From NORP259 sp041398705 (lineage in GTDB: Bacteria; Planctomycetota; UBA1135; GCA-002686595): 64,000 nt of DNA. This document shows, piece by piece, positions 42,450 to 51,586 of the stretch; the stretch's first letter is position 1; each line of letters opens with the position of its first letter. The stretch covers positions 310,001-374,000 of the forward strand of contig JAWKUI010000002.1 of the NCBI GenBank assembly GCA_041398705.1, written 5' to 3'. The notes beneath the pieces were generated by a model. The model saw only the letters and a list, made by a program, of their open reading frames with translations, was not told the origin of the DNA and did no database searches. A program made the position numbers and the translations under genes.

Positions 42450-43484
42450 TCACTGCAGGGCGTGCCAAGCGCGGGCCAGCTCCTGCAGCTCCGGTTCCTC
42501 CCAGCGGCGCTCCGGACTGGGATCGCTGCAGCGGAAGGACTCAGGCCCAGTGTAGGCAGGCACCGAAGCTCCGTCCATTGCACCCCCCGCTCCACCGCCC
42601 AGGGCCAACAACTTTTGCCAGAGCTGTGCATGCAACGCCCCAGGATCGGCACAAAACGCCTCGTAGGGCACGGTCAGCCATTGTTCCGCGGGCAAGACGG
42701 CCAAAGCCGCGTCGATCACCCGGCCGGTCTCGTGCACCTGCCAGACGACCTGCTGCTCCGGACTCGCCCCCGCCAGGGCTTCGAAACCCGCCGGTTTTGC
42801 GGAATACCAGCGGGAACGGTCCCCGAAGAACGATTCGCGCGCGCGCAGCAGCGACTGTGCATTCGCCACACCATCCCGCCGCACGTGCACGAACAACGCG
42901 CGCGGCAGGTGCCGGGCAAAGAACTCCAGGTCGTACTGCATCATCATGCCCTTGCTGGCGAAGGGTTTGCCCGGCACCGCCGCCAGTGCCTGCAACACGC
43001 GGCCTAGGCCCACGTGATCCACCTGCGCCGTGCGTTCGCCCAACGCGGCGATCTCCTCGGTCGGCAAGTAGCGCCGCCAGAGGTACCAGAACTCGTTCGG
43101 GGCGAGGGCGCCACGGGTCTTGCCGAGCTGGGAATCAAAGCCGGGCGGCGCGGGTGCGAGATCCGCCAATTCCCCGCGGAAGTCGAGCCGGGCATCGTGC
43201 CAAAGCCGCTGCAGGCGCGCGCCGATCGTCGGCGCCGCGGCAAACCGCGACAACCAGTTGCTGGGATACGCGAAGTCCCCCGAAGCGGCGAGCCATTGCA
43301 TCAGGAGGGTCGTACCGCTGCGCGGCGCACCGATCACGAAAACGAGCGGCCACTCGCGCCCGTCCGCCAAAACCCGCTCCTGCGACTCGGCTTCCATCGG
43401 ACCGAGCAGCTCCCCCATCTCGCGCAGCCAGTTCTCGAGATCCGGATTGCGCTGCCATTGCGCGCTGCGTTGCTCGTTTTTCAT
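42450..43484 (-). CDS. Sulfotransferase family protein
   Basis: The 344-aa protein has the PAPS 5'-phosphosulfate loop FVIGAPRSGTTLLMQ (about 49-63). The 3'-phosphate-binding segment is FVHVRRDGVANAQSLL, followed by the VPYEAFCADP motif. It would transfer sulfate from PAPS to a sugar or other hydroxyl. The ATG at 43484 overlaps the restored stop of the upstream CelD-like acetyltransferase in an ATGA, which fixes the start. A second sulfotransferase lies two genes upstream, so the product of this cluster is probably sulfated. Confidence 0.87.
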   Translation of the reverse strand: MKNEQRSAQWQRNPDLENWLREMGELLGPMEAESQERVLADGREWPLVFVIGAPRSGTTLLMQWLAASGDFAYPSNWLSRFAAAPTIGARLQRLWHDARLDFRGELADLAPAPPGFDSQLGKTRGALAPNEFWYLWRRYLPTEEIAALGERTAQVDHVGLGRVLQALAAVPGKPFASKGMMMQYDLEFFARHLPRALFVHVRRDGVANAQSLLRARESFFGDRSRWYSAKPAGFEALAGASPEQQVVWQVHETGRVIDAALAVLPAEQWLTVPYEAFCADPGALHAQLWQKLLALGGGAGGAMDGASVPAYTGPESFRCSDPSPERRWEEPELQELARAWHALQ

Positions 43485-44399
43485 CGAAGCACCTGCCCGG
43501 CCCGGTAGGCCGGAAAAAGCCCCTGCCGGATCGCAGCCCGCAGCGGCGCACCAGCGGGCATACCGCTGCTCGTCCAACACCCGGCCGCACAACCACGCCG
43601 TACGCCGCTCGTTGGCCCAGCCCGCCTTGAACCGCGTCAGGCCGTCGCTTGCATCCTCTTCGAGGCCCGCGGCCCCGCCGAGCAAAGCAAACTCCCGTCC
43701 GAGATCGGTGAAACGGGCCAGTGCATCCGCGAACAATCCATAGCTGGCATTCGCCGCGTACCCCTCGGCATCGCTGGCGCCGAGGTGATATGCCACCCCC
43801 GCGCCGTGTTCGTACCACAGGACCATCGCCACCGTGCAACCCCCGATCCGCGCCCGCTGCAGCCAAGCACCGGGAACCGTGAGCTGCGCCGCGAGCGAAT
43901 CGGCCGGAAAGTCCGCCGCGCCGCGGATGCTGTGGTGTTTCGCCAGGCCCCCATACAACCGCAGCCAATCCTCCTGCCACTGCGATGTCTCTCCGCCGCC
44001 GGGCTCGAACCACTGCACCTGCACCCGGGCCCGCGCCCTTTTGACCCGCCGCAGGTGATACGCGGGCAGGTCCCGCTCGAGTTCTTCACCCAACCGGCGC
44101 ACGAAGTGGGTCTTGTAGGCGCGCACCCGCTGCCCGAATGCGGCACGCAGTTCGGCTTCCCCCACGCCCGCCACCGGATCCACCACCGCCGTCACGCTGG
44201 TCCAGATCCCGCAGCGCGCTTCCAGGTCCTCCCCGAGCTTCTGCCAATCCCTGCAAACCAGCAGCGGATACGGCGCCACCGCATCGAGACCCTCGGCGAA
44301 CTCGCGTTCTAGCAGGAACCCACCGGCCCCCGCCAGCGGCACCGGCCGCCCGATATGCGCCAGGCATTCGGCGTAGGCCCGGGTCGCGTAACTATGCAT
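43481..44399 (-). CDS. CelD/FemAB-like GNAT acetyltransferase, frameshifted near its 3' end
   Basis: The protein is about 305 aa with the CelD-like GNAT pattern: LYGGLAKHHSIRGAADFPA, GGCTVAMVLWYEHGAGVAYH, GYAANASYGLFADALA and LTRFKAGWANERRTAWLCGR. Such enzymes move acyl groups onto sugars or lipids. As given, the frame misses its stop and reads into the sulfotransferase. One base fewer in the C run (43520-43523) or A run (43514-43518) restores the expected ending FPAYRAGQVLR and a TGA at 43481-43483 overlapping the ATG of the next gene. The span of 919 nt is one more than 306 codons. Its ATG at 44399 overlaps the previous gene by 8 nt. Confidence 0.78.
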
Positions 44400-45423
44400 G
44401 GGCCGCATTGGCCCCATCCCGCACGGGTGCGAGCCCTTCCACGAAACGCGCGAGCTGCGCATCCCGGTCCTGCAACACCGCCACCGTGTCCGCGTGTTCG
44501 CGCCGCAGCCGCTCGTCATTGCGCCGGGCAAGCCGCCGCTCGCGCAGCTCGAACCAAGGCCCCGGGCGCCAGCGCTGGGCCGTATCCGGCGCGTATCCAA
44601 GGCTCGCCATTTCCGCCCGGCACACGGTCTCCATCATCTCCAAGGTGCGCGGTTTGAACTCGCCCCGGAACTTATGGAAGTTGCTGCTCTGCACCGGTTT
44701 GGTGAGGTTCTTCCAGAAGCTGCTCCACTCCTGGCCTTTGTTCTTTTCGCCCTGTACCTGGAAACACGCCGGTTCCGGCGTTTCCCCGACGAAATCGAGC
44801 ACGCGCGTCATGACCCCCTCGGGATCTTGGACCAGGTCTTCGTACGTGACCCGATGCACCCGATCCGGATGGTGTTGTTCGACCGCCAAGCACGCCCGCT
44901 GTTCGTCGCGCCAAGCGCAGGCCGCCTCGTGCGGCGTATTGTTGAGGATCGGCGCGCGCATCCAGCTCAGCGCGTAATCCCGCGGATCGCGCACCAGGAA
45001 CAGGATACGCAGCCCCTCGATGCGCGCGAGCAGGGTCTCGGCGTGGTCGAACAGCCGGTTCTCCTTGCACACGTACCGCTGCGCCCCTTCCATCGCCGCC
45101 CGCGCCCGGTACAAGCCGTCAAAAGCGTCGATCAGGTCTTTGGGCCCGTTCTGCGCCACCCACGTGGGTACATCGAGTTCGAGCCCCCAACCGAAGGTCT
45201 TGTGGTTGGCGACGAGCAGCATGGCCCGCACGAGCTGTTCCATGTTCTCCCGCTGCTCGAGCGAACCGAAACGCGGCAGGTACTGCGGAAACAGGTTGAG
45301 GAACTGCGCCGCCATCGGCGCCGCCAACCGCGAGTGGTTCGAGAGCAGGGTGCGCAGCAGGTTGGACCCGGAGCGCTCCGAGCTCATGATCAAGATCGGG
45401 CCGGTCGACGTCGTTGCGGTCAT
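44392..45423 (-). CDS. Sulfotransferase family protein
   Basis: The 343-aa protein has the PAPS loop IMSSERSGSNLLRTLL (about 12-27) and the 3'-phosphate segment ILFLVRDPRDYALSWMRAP. The later RVTYEDLVQDPEGVMTRVLDF with FVGE is typical of Sulfotransfer_3-like enzymes. The C-terminal about 60 residues are helical and charged (RERRLARRNDERLRREHAD). The ATG at 45423 is set by the ribosome site GAGGAGG five bases before it. It follows thyX by 10 nt. It is the second PAPS-dependent enzyme in this operon. Confidence 0.87.
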   Translation of the reverse strand: MTATTSTGPILIMSSERSGSNLLRTLLSNHSRLAAPMAAQFLNLFPQYLPRFGSLEQRENMEQLVRAMLLVANHKTFGWGLELDVPTWVAQNGPKDLIDAFDGLYRARAAMEGAQRYVCKENRLFDHAETLLARIEGLRILFLVRDPRDYALSWMRAPILNNTPHEAACAWRDEQRACLAVEQHHPDRVHRVTYEDLVQDPEGVMTRVLDFVGETPEPACFQVQGEKNKGQEWSSFWKNLTKPVQSSNFHKFRGEFKPRTLEMMETVCRAEMASLGYAPDTAQRWRPGPWFELRERRLARRNDERLRREHADTVAVLQDRDAQLARFVEGLAPVRDGANAAHA

Positions 45424-45433
45424 CGGTTCCTCC

Positions 45434-46222
45434 TCAGGACCACTGGGACGGGTCGAGGCCGAGCTGTTCGAGCTCGCGGCCGAGCAGCGCTTCGATCGCC
45501 TGGGCGTAGCGGCGGATCTCGAATTGCGCATCAGGCTTGAGACGTTGCGCGAGGAAGTGCAGCACCCCTTGCAGCGAAACCGTCCAATAGGCCTGGGTGT
45601 ACAGGTTCTGGGGCAGGGCCATGCGGGCGATCTCCTTCGCCACGCCGCGATCGATGCGCGCCTGATAGCGCTCGAACGCATCGTTGCACTCGCGCAGCAT
45701 GAGGTCGCGTTCGCCCGCGTGGTCGAAGTCCGCGGGCAGGTCCACCGAAGCCTGCTTGTTGCCGTGCGGCGGGTTCGCGCGCATGACGGTCGGCACGTAG
45801 TACTCGGGCTCCCACTGCACGTAACGGCCGGAAACCTCGTTCCACGAGCAGCCCTTGTCCGTGTCGAACATAGTGTCGAACACTTCGAGCGAGACGCTCT
45901 GGCCTTCGACTTCGTACTCGCGCCAGCCGGAACCCACCTGGTACTTGAACGCCTGGCGGAAGACGAACAGCGGCGCCTTCCAGTGGAAGGTGAAGAAGCT
46001 GTGCCGGTACGGGGAGGTGTGCCCGTGTTGCCACAGGAACGAAGTCAGCTTGCGGTCCGCGGCGCCGAAATCCGACTTCTGCTTGTCGTAGGAGATGCGC
46101 GCGGAGTTGACGACCTTGAGGGCCGGATCCTGGTGCATGCGATCCACCAGGGCCACGAAACCGATCCCATCATCGAGGGCGAAGCGGGCGCCTTCGGGCG
46201 CGGCGACTTGACTGAGGCTCAT
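45434..46222 (-). CDS. thyX: Flavin-dependent thymidylate synthase (ThyX), variant signature
   Basis: The 262-aa protein is ThyX, which methylates dUMP with methylene-tetrahydrofolate and FAD. Family blocks are LTSFLWQHGHTSPYRHSFFT, FHWKAPLFVFRQ (to about 90) and SWNEVSGRYV (126-135). The classical RHRxxSxxxxS motif is altered: RHR is replaced by KYQ (94-96 region) and a roughly 28-residue insert (about 97-125) separates it from the Ser. KHQ-type substitutions are known in some bacterial and phage ThyX, so activity is plausible. It heads the surface-glycan operon, an odd place for a nucleotide enzyme. The ATG at 46222 is the natural start. Confidence 0.88.
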   Translation of the reverse strand: MSLSQVAAPEGARFALDDGIGFVALVDRMHQDPALKVVNSARISYDKQKSDFGAADRKLTSFLWQHGHTSPYRHSFFTFHWKAPLFVFRQAFKYQVGSGWREYEVEGQSVSLEVFDTMFDTDKGCSWNEVSGRYVQWEPEYYVPTVMRANPPHGNKQASVDLPADFDHAGERDLMLRECNDAFERYQARIDRGVAKEIARMALPQNLYTQAYWTVSLQGVLHFLAQRLKPDAQFEIRRYAQAIEALLGRELEQLGLDPSQWS

Positions 46223-46282
46223 GGGCCCATGGTAGCGAAAACGGGCGCCGATCCCGCCGGTCCAGCCGCCTTTCCCGAGCCG

Positions 46283-49159
46283 TCAGCGCCCCAAACGCGC
46301 CTGCTCGCGCCGGGCGCGCTGCGAGCGGCCCAGATGGCGCCGCGCCTGCTCTGCGCAGGCCTGCGCCCGGGTCTCATCGACCCCCGCCCACTCCCGCGCA
46401 CCGGCCTGCCACCACAGGGCCTTCAACCACGCCTCGGGCTGCACGCCGACCCGCAGATCCTGCGTGCCGAACACCCCTTGCAACTGGCGCAACACCGCTC
46501 CTCCCTGACGGTAGCGTTCGAGCAGAGCTAGGCAGTAGGTGCGCACGAGCGGCCATTGCTCCTGGTCGTAGGCAATCATCAGTCGCAAGACCTGCGCGCC
46601 GACCTCCATGCGTTCGGTGCGCGGATCCCACGCTTCGCCCGCCAGAGCCACCTCGGCCCAGCGCACGAGCTCCAAGGCCCCCGCGCCGTCCCCCTCCGCC
46701 CAAGCCCGTTGGGCCATCTCCATCAACATGCCGCCGCCCAGGGTCGCCGGGCTGGAGGGCAATTGCTGCAGGAATTCCGCAACGCGGCGGCGCTGCGCCA
46801 GGGCGGCAATTAGTTCGATCTCCATCGGCCAGCGCTGGCCGCCCTCGGTGCCCGACAGGTTGTGCCGGGCTTCTTCGACCGCGTGGTGCAAGGGACCGAG
46901 CAGGGCCCAAGGCGCGTCTTGCGGGCCCCAATCGCCGCGTTTCACCAGGGCCTGCTGCAGGGTGACGAGCAATTCTTCGCCGAGTTCCCCCTGCACCCCG
47001 CCCGCGCGCACCTGGGCTGCGGCCAGTGCCATGCGATCGCGCAGGACTTCGGCGATGCCCGGCTGCGGAACGGGAATCAAGGCTTCGGCCGCCAGACGCA
47101 CGCCTTCACCGGTGCGTTCGTCGCGCAGGCACTCGACGACGATCGGCCAGGCGTCGCGCCCCACCAGACCGCGCATGGCGGCGCCGCGCACGGTGGCGGG
47201 CAGGCGCAGGTTGCGCGCGCCTTCGAGCAGGGGAGCGAGCGGCGGTCCCGTGCGCTGGGCTAAAGCCGTCATCGCCCGCTCGCGCAGGACAACGCCGGCG
47301 CGGTCCAAGTCCTCGGCCCAAGGGCCGAGCAGCCAGGGCTCGAGCGAATCGCCGGTTTCCTCCTCCGCAAACCCGGCGAGCTGCAGGCCGAGCTCGATGC
47401 GCAGACGCCGCGGCCACGCCGCGCAGTTTTCCAACTGACTGCGCAAGAAGCGGCGCCCCTCGGGGCTGCGACCGAGCAGCGCCAAAGCCTGCTTTTCGAA
47501 GTTGAGGCCGGCTCCCGCAGGTTCCGAAGCCCCGATGCTTTGCAGATGTTCGGGCAAGATGCGCGCCAACCAGACCCCGGCGGCGGACGACTGGAGGCGC
47601 GTCAAGGCCGCCACGATTCCAGCCAGGTGCCGGGTTTCTTCGGCCCCAGGGCCCTCGCCCTGCGCAAGTTCCGCCCAACGCGCTTCGAGTACCTCCCGTA
47701 GGACGCGCTCGTCGGCTTCCCCGCCCTCCGCCAACGCGTCCACGAGCTCCGGAGCGATCTCCCGCGACCGCCGCAATTGCTCGCGGCAGATCGCGCGGAA
47801 GGCCTCGGGCAGTTGCGCCGCCGGCAACTCCCGCAGCCATTCGCAACGCTGCTCGGGCAGCGCCGCCTTCCACAATTCCAACGCGCGCTGCCACTCGTCC
47901 GCCTGCCACTGCAACGTGCGCGCATTGCGGAAGGCGCGCCGGCTGATCTCGTCCTGGCCGTCCGCGAGGAACCCCAGCAGCATGGCCCGCCGCTCCGGGG
48001 AAGGCGCACCGGCTTCCAAAGCGGTGAATGCCGCGAGGCGCACCTCGTCGCCCCGTCGTTCGTCGAGGAGCGGCGCCAGCCAAGCGGGTTCCGCCTGAGC
48101 CAGGCGCACCACGGCGGCGTCGAGCAGCAGCAAGGCGCGCTCGTCGTCCGCCTCCGCAGCCCGCTGCAGAAGCGTTGCAAGCGGCAGGCTCTCCGCAGCC
48201 CACGACCGCAGGTCCTCGGCCGCATAAACCGGCCCGCTCCACGCCTCCCACCCCCCGGGACTCGCCTGCGCCGTATCCGCCCAAGCCCAAAGCGCTTCGC
48301 CGATGCCAGGCACGCCAAGCCGGCTCCATTCGGCCAGCAAGGCGCGCTTGCGCAGCACCTCTTCGGAATCCGGCTCGCCCGTCCAACCGGCCAACCACGG
48401 CGCCAGCTCCGCCACAGGCCGGACCTCTGCGCCAAACGCCTGCTGCGCGGACGCCAGAATCGGCCACAAGCCCGCGCCGTCGCCACCAGCTTTCAGCGCA
48501 TCCAGGAAACCGGCCCCAAGCGGCGCCCGCAGCAGACTCGCACCATCCCCCGAAAGGCGCGAAACCTCCCACTGCCCATCCCTGCTGCGAAACCACTCGG
48601 CACACGGCGACGTCCAATCCTGGCTCAAGAGCAAGGCCCCGGGCGCCAACTCGTGCCAACGCTCCTGCGGAAGCCTCCCCGCCCCATCGAACGAATACTG
48701 CACGAGGGCGCGCCACCGGGCCTCATCCGGCGCTGCGCCCCCCGCGAACAGCCCTTCGCATTGCAATTGCCAGGCCTGCTCCTGCGCTTCGCGCGTCAAT
48801 ACCGCCAAACGCGGAAGTTCCGGAATCTCGAGTTCGATGCCGCGCGCCTGGATCCAACGCAACCAACGCAGGTACCGGCCGATCTCGTCGGCATCGCCTG
48901 GCATGGCCGGCACCCGCTCGCCGAACGCGAGCCAAGCTTCGAAGGCCGCTTCGGGACAACGCGAGATGGCATCCCAGGCGTCAAACCGTTCGGTCCCCTC
49001 GGGACCGGCCAGCAACGGGAACCACTCGCCGCGATGCAGAGCGGGCTCCCGCGCCCAGGTCCGCACGCGCCACTCCGCCGCGAGATCCGCGGGCACCTCG
49101 ACCTGCTGCGCCGGAACCGAACCGGCGCAGGCGAGCAGCAGCACGAGGCGCGCGAACAT
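46283..49159 (-). CDS. Large exported helical-repeat protein (HEAT-like)
   Basis: The 958-aa protein begins with a signal peptide (MFARLVLLLACAGSVPAQ). The rest is almost wholly helical, with repeated Leu/Ala/Arg/Glu units resembling HEAT repeats (for example RLAAFTALEAGAPSPERRAM, VLREVLEARWAELAQ, LRLPATVRGAAMRGLVGRD). No enzyme motif is seen; it is probably a periplasmic scaffold. The Cys in LLLACAG could be a lipobox, but AGSVPAQ after it also fits a normal cleavage site. The ATG at 49159 overlaps the TGA of nnrD (TGATG). Upstream in-frame residues are noise from the nnrD antisense frame. Confidence 0.78.
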   Translation of the reverse strand: MFARLVLLLACAGSVPAQQVEVPADLAAEWRVRTWAREPALHRGEWFPLLAGPEGTERFDAWDAISRCPEAAFEAWLAFGERVPAMPGDADEIGRYLRWLRWIQARGIELEIPELPRLAVLTREAQEQAWQLQCEGLFAGGAAPDEARWRALVQYSFDGAGRLPQERWHELAPGALLLSQDWTSPCAEWFRSRDGQWEVSRLSGDGASLLRAPLGAGFLDALKAGGDGAGLWPILASAQQAFGAEVRPVAELAPWLAGWTGEPDSEEVLRKRALLAEWSRLGVPGIGEALWAWADTAQASPGGWEAWSGPVYAAEDLRSWAAESLPLATLLQRAAEADDERALLLLDAAVVRLAQAEPAWLAPLLDERRGDEVRLAAFTALEAGAPSPERRAMLLGFLADGQDEISRRAFRNARTLQWQADEWQRALELWKAALPEQRCEWLRELPAAQLPEAFRAICREQLRRSREIAPELVDALAEGGEADERVLREVLEARWAELAQGEGPGAEETRHLAGIVAALTRLQSSAAGVWLARILPEHLQSIGASEPAGAGLNFEKQALALLGRSPEGRRFLRSQLENCAAWPRRLRIELGLQLAGFAEEETGDSLEPWLLGPWAEDLDRAGVVLRERAMTALAQRTGPPLAPLLEGARNLRLPATVRGAAMRGLVGRDAWPIVVECLRDERTGEGVRLAAEALIPVPQPGIAEVLRDRMALAAAQVRAGGVQGELGEELLVTLQQALVKRGDWGPQDAPWALLGPLHHAVEEARHNLSGTEGGQRWPMEIELIAALAQRRRVAEFLQQLPSSPATLGGGMLMEMAQRAWAEGDGAGALELVRWAEVALAGEAWDPRTERMEVGAQVLRLMIAYDQEQWPLVRTYCLALLERYRQGGAVLRQLQGVFGTQDLRVGVQPEAWLKALWWQAGAREWAGVDETRAQACAEQARRHLGRSQRARREQARLGR

Positions 49160-50061
49160 CAGCCCGCGTCCGCCTGGCGCTGCGCCGCGCCCAGATACTC
49201 GATCAGATCGCTCGCGATCGTGGCCCGCTGCCCGAGTTGCGCCGCGGCCAGGTCGCCGGCCAATCCATGCACGTACACCGCACGCACGGTGGCCTCGAAC
49301 ACGCCAAACGTCGAATCCCCGCACTGGGTCGACCAGGCGAGGTAGGCGCCGAGCAGGCCAGCAAGCACGTCGCCCGCCCCCGCCGTCGCCATGGCCGGGT
49401 TGCCGCTCGGGTTCACGAAGACCCGCTCGCCGTCGGTGACGACGGTGTCCGCGCCCTTGAGCACGCAGATCGCGTCCGCCAGCCGCGCGAGTTCCACCGC
49501 GGCGGAAATGCGCGCCTCCTTGTCGTGGGCCACTTCCCGTTCGAGCAGGCGACCTGCCTCGCCCGGATGCGGCGTGATGACCACCTGCGACGGCGACAAC
49601 GCCAAAAGCTCCGGCGCCCCCGCAATCACGTTGAGCGCATCGGCATCGAGCACGAGCGGTCCCGCGAACGTGTCCTCGATCAAACGCCGCACGAGTTCGC
49701 GCGTGCGTCCGCTCGGCGATAGGCCGGGGCCCACCACGCGCGAGTGGCACAGGACTCCTGAAATCTCGCGCGGCAGGCGCCCGACGTACAGGTCCTTGGT
49801 GCGCGAGCAATCGACGTAGATCGTTTCCGGCGAAACCGCGCACACTCGGGGGATCAACTCGGTCTGCATCGCGACCAAAGTCACGAGTCCCGCGCCCCCG
49901 CGCGCCGCCGCACGCACCACTAACTGCGCCGCGCCGGGCATCTCGGGACTGCCGCAGATGCACTGCACACGCCCCGCGATGCCCTTGTGCGCCGTGCGGG
50001 GCAGGGCCGGCATGGCGGGAACGGCCTCGTATGCCTGCCAATCACGGATCACTTCGCTCAT
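49159..50061 (-). CDS. nnrD: ADP-dependent NAD(P)H-hydrate dehydratase
   Basis: The 300-aa protein matches NnrD, which repairs hydrated NAD(P)H with ADP. Landmarks are GSPEMPGAAQLVVRAAARGG, the VVGPGLSPS strand, LVLDADALNVI, ITPHPGEAGRLL and the catalytic nucleotide loop NPAMATAGAGDVLAG (usual GGSGDVLAG). The N-terminal epimerase domain NnrE is absent, so this is the stand-alone form. The ATG at 50061 overlaps the upstream asparaginase TGA (ATGA) and its own stop overlaps the HEAT-like gene, forming a three-gene operon. Confidence 0.93.
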   Translation of the reverse strand: MSEVIRDWQAYEAVPAMPALPRTAHKGIAGRVQCICGSPEMPGAAQLVVRAAARGGAGLVTLVAMQTELIPRVCAVSPETIYVDCSRTKDLYVGRLPREISGVLCHSRVVGPGLSPSGRTRELVRRLIEDTFAGPLVLDADALNVIAGAPELLALSPSQVVITPHPGEAGRLLEREVAHDKEARISAAVELARLADAICVLKGADTVVTDGERVFVNPSGNPAMATAGAGDVLAGLLGAYLAWSTQCGDSTFGVFEATVRAVYVHGLAGDLAAAQLGQRATIASDLIEYLGAAQRQADAG

Positions 50062-51089
50062 AGCTCGACCTCCAAGAAGCCGACCTCCAAGCCGGCCGCA
50101 TTTTTCAGGATCGCCTCGCGATACCCGTCTAGGGCACGCAGACCCGCCGTATCGAGCCAATCGAACCGGCGCAGCAGCTCCACCACCACCGCGTGCAACC
50201 CGCGCAGGCCGCCATCGTCCATCTTCACGGCAAACGCTTCGCCGCTGCGGCTGTCCCCAACCGCGTAGACCGCCTCGGCCCCGAGTTTCGGGAACAACCG
50301 GCCGCCGCTCGCTTCGAGGATCGTCGTGCAGATGCGTTTGTGCCGCCCGGCGATGTGACCCGGATGCTGCCGGGCCGCATGCACCAGGCGCTCGCAGGTG
50401 GCCGTGCGCGTGGCGCCGAAGGCCGCGGGTCGCATGACACGCGCAAACGCCGTCGCGAGGGCCTGCAAGGGCATACGGAATGTCGGCGCGCTGCACCCAT
50501 CGACCGCCACCCCGAGCTGGTCGGGTTCGAGCCCGGTCATCTCGAGCACCGCCGCGCGCACGGCCTGCTGGCTGGTGCAGTCCGGCTTCAGGTAGTCCGC
50601 CGGCGCCACGCCGAGGTGGCTCGCCAGGGCCAGGAACCCCGCGTGTTTGCCCGAGCAGTTGTGGTGCTCCGGTCCGAACCGCTCGCCCGCGCAGATCATC
50701 GCCTCGCGCGTCTTGCGATCCCCCGGCGGCGCGCTTCCGCAGCGCAGGTCGGTGGTCTTGAGCCCCACCGACTCCAACATGTGCGCCACCCCCGCCGTGT
50801 GCACCGGCTCGGCGTTGTGGGACGCCAGGGCGAGGGCCAGTTCACCGTCCCCGAACCCGTAGCGGTCCGCCGCCCCGCTCTCGATCAGCGGTAGGGCCTG
50901 CAGCACCTTGACCGCGCTGCGGGCGAAGATCGGATGGGCGTGATGCCCGGACCCTTCGAGCACCTGCCCGGACGCGTCGCAGCGCACCCAGGTGCCCCGG
51001 TGCACGGACTCGGTGGCGGCATCGGAAGGGGAACCCCGGCGGGCACGGACCAGGATCGGGTTGTCCGGGTAGGAAGGCTGCACAAGCAT
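50058..51089 (-). CDS. Asparaginase family II protein
   Basis: The 343-aa protein belongs to the Asparaginase_II family (Rhizobium etli type), which hydrolyses asparagine to aspartate and ammonia. Recognisable blocks are GHHAHPIFARSAVKVLQALP, LALASHNAEPVHT, HHNCSGKHAGFLALA, DGCSAPTFRMPLQALA and PGHIAGRHKRICTTI. There is no signal peptide, so it is cytoplasmic. It is the first gene of the operon with nnrD and the HEAT-like protein, and it is divergent from the DUF151 nuclease gene with only 47 bp between the starts. Confidence 0.9.
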   Translation of the reverse strand: MLVQPSYPDNPILVRARRGSPSDAATESVHRGTWVRCDASGQVLEGSGHHAHPIFARSAVKVLQALPLIESGAADRYGFGDGELALALASHNAEPVHTAGVAHMLESVGLKTTDLRCGSAPPGDRKTREAMICAGERFGPEHHNCSGKHAGFLALASHLGVAPADYLKPDCTSQQAVRAAVLEMTGLEPDQLGVAVDGCSAPTFRMPLQALATAFARVMRPAAFGATRTATCERLVHAARQHPGHIAGRHKRICTTILEASGGRLFPKLGAEAVYAVGDSRSGEAFAVKMDDGGLRGLHAVVVELLRRFDWLDTAGLRALDGYREAILKNAAGLEVGFLEVEL

Positions 51090-51136
51090 GCGGGGGCATT
51101 GTACAGGGGCCGTCTCCGGGGGGGTATGATGAACGC

Positions 51137-51586
51137 ATGGACGAACCGGCCGGCGAGGGATTGCAATGGGTGGATCTCGCCCTGCGCAGGGTGGTGCTGC
51201 GCGAGGGCCAGAACCAGCAATGGATCTACCTGGCGGAGCGCGCCTCCAGCGATGCGGGGCCGCCCCGGGGTTTTCCCATCGTCATCGGCACCCAGGAGGC
51301 GGTCGAGATCCAGCGGGTCCTGCAAGGGGAGCGCAGCGAGCGCCCTTTGACCCACCAGCTCGCGCTCGGGGTGGTCGAAGCCCTTGGCGGCCGGCTCATC
51401 GGCGTCGAGATCAACGGCCTGCGCAACAACACCTACTTCGCGCGGCTGGTGCTCCAGAAGCCGGACGGTTCCGCGGTGCGCGTGGACGCGCGGCCGAGCG
51501 ATGCCCTGGCCCTCGGGCTGCGCGCCGGCGCCAAGATCAGCATCCCCGACGATCTCCTGGAGCAGTTGCGGGCCGATGAGAGCTGA
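51137..51586 (+). CDS. DUF151-family bifunctional nuclease
   Basis: The 149-aa protein has the DUF151 core: IVIGTQEAVEIQRVLQG, RPLTHQLALGVVEALGGRL, the strand LRNNTYFARLVLQ and VDARPSDALALGLRAG. Plant and bacterial members show DNase and RNase activity; the physiological role in bacteria is unclear. The ATG at 51137 starts the conserved part directly. Its stop overlaps the ATG of the membrane glycosyltransferase gene by 11 nt. Confidence 0.92.
   Translation: MDEPAGEGLQWVDLALRRVVLREGQNQQWIYLAERASSDAGPPRGFPIVIGTQEAVEIQRVLQGERSERPLTHQLALGVVEALGGRLIGVEINGLRNNTYFARLVLQKPDGSAVRVDARPSDALALGLRAGAKISIPDDLLEQLRADES

Noticed and set aside
42450..44600. A single minus-strand frame joining the CelD-like acetyltransferase and a sulfotransferase as one fusion protein
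   Set aside because: One base fewer near 43514-43523 restores the family-typical ending and an ATGA overlap, so two separate genes are more likely.
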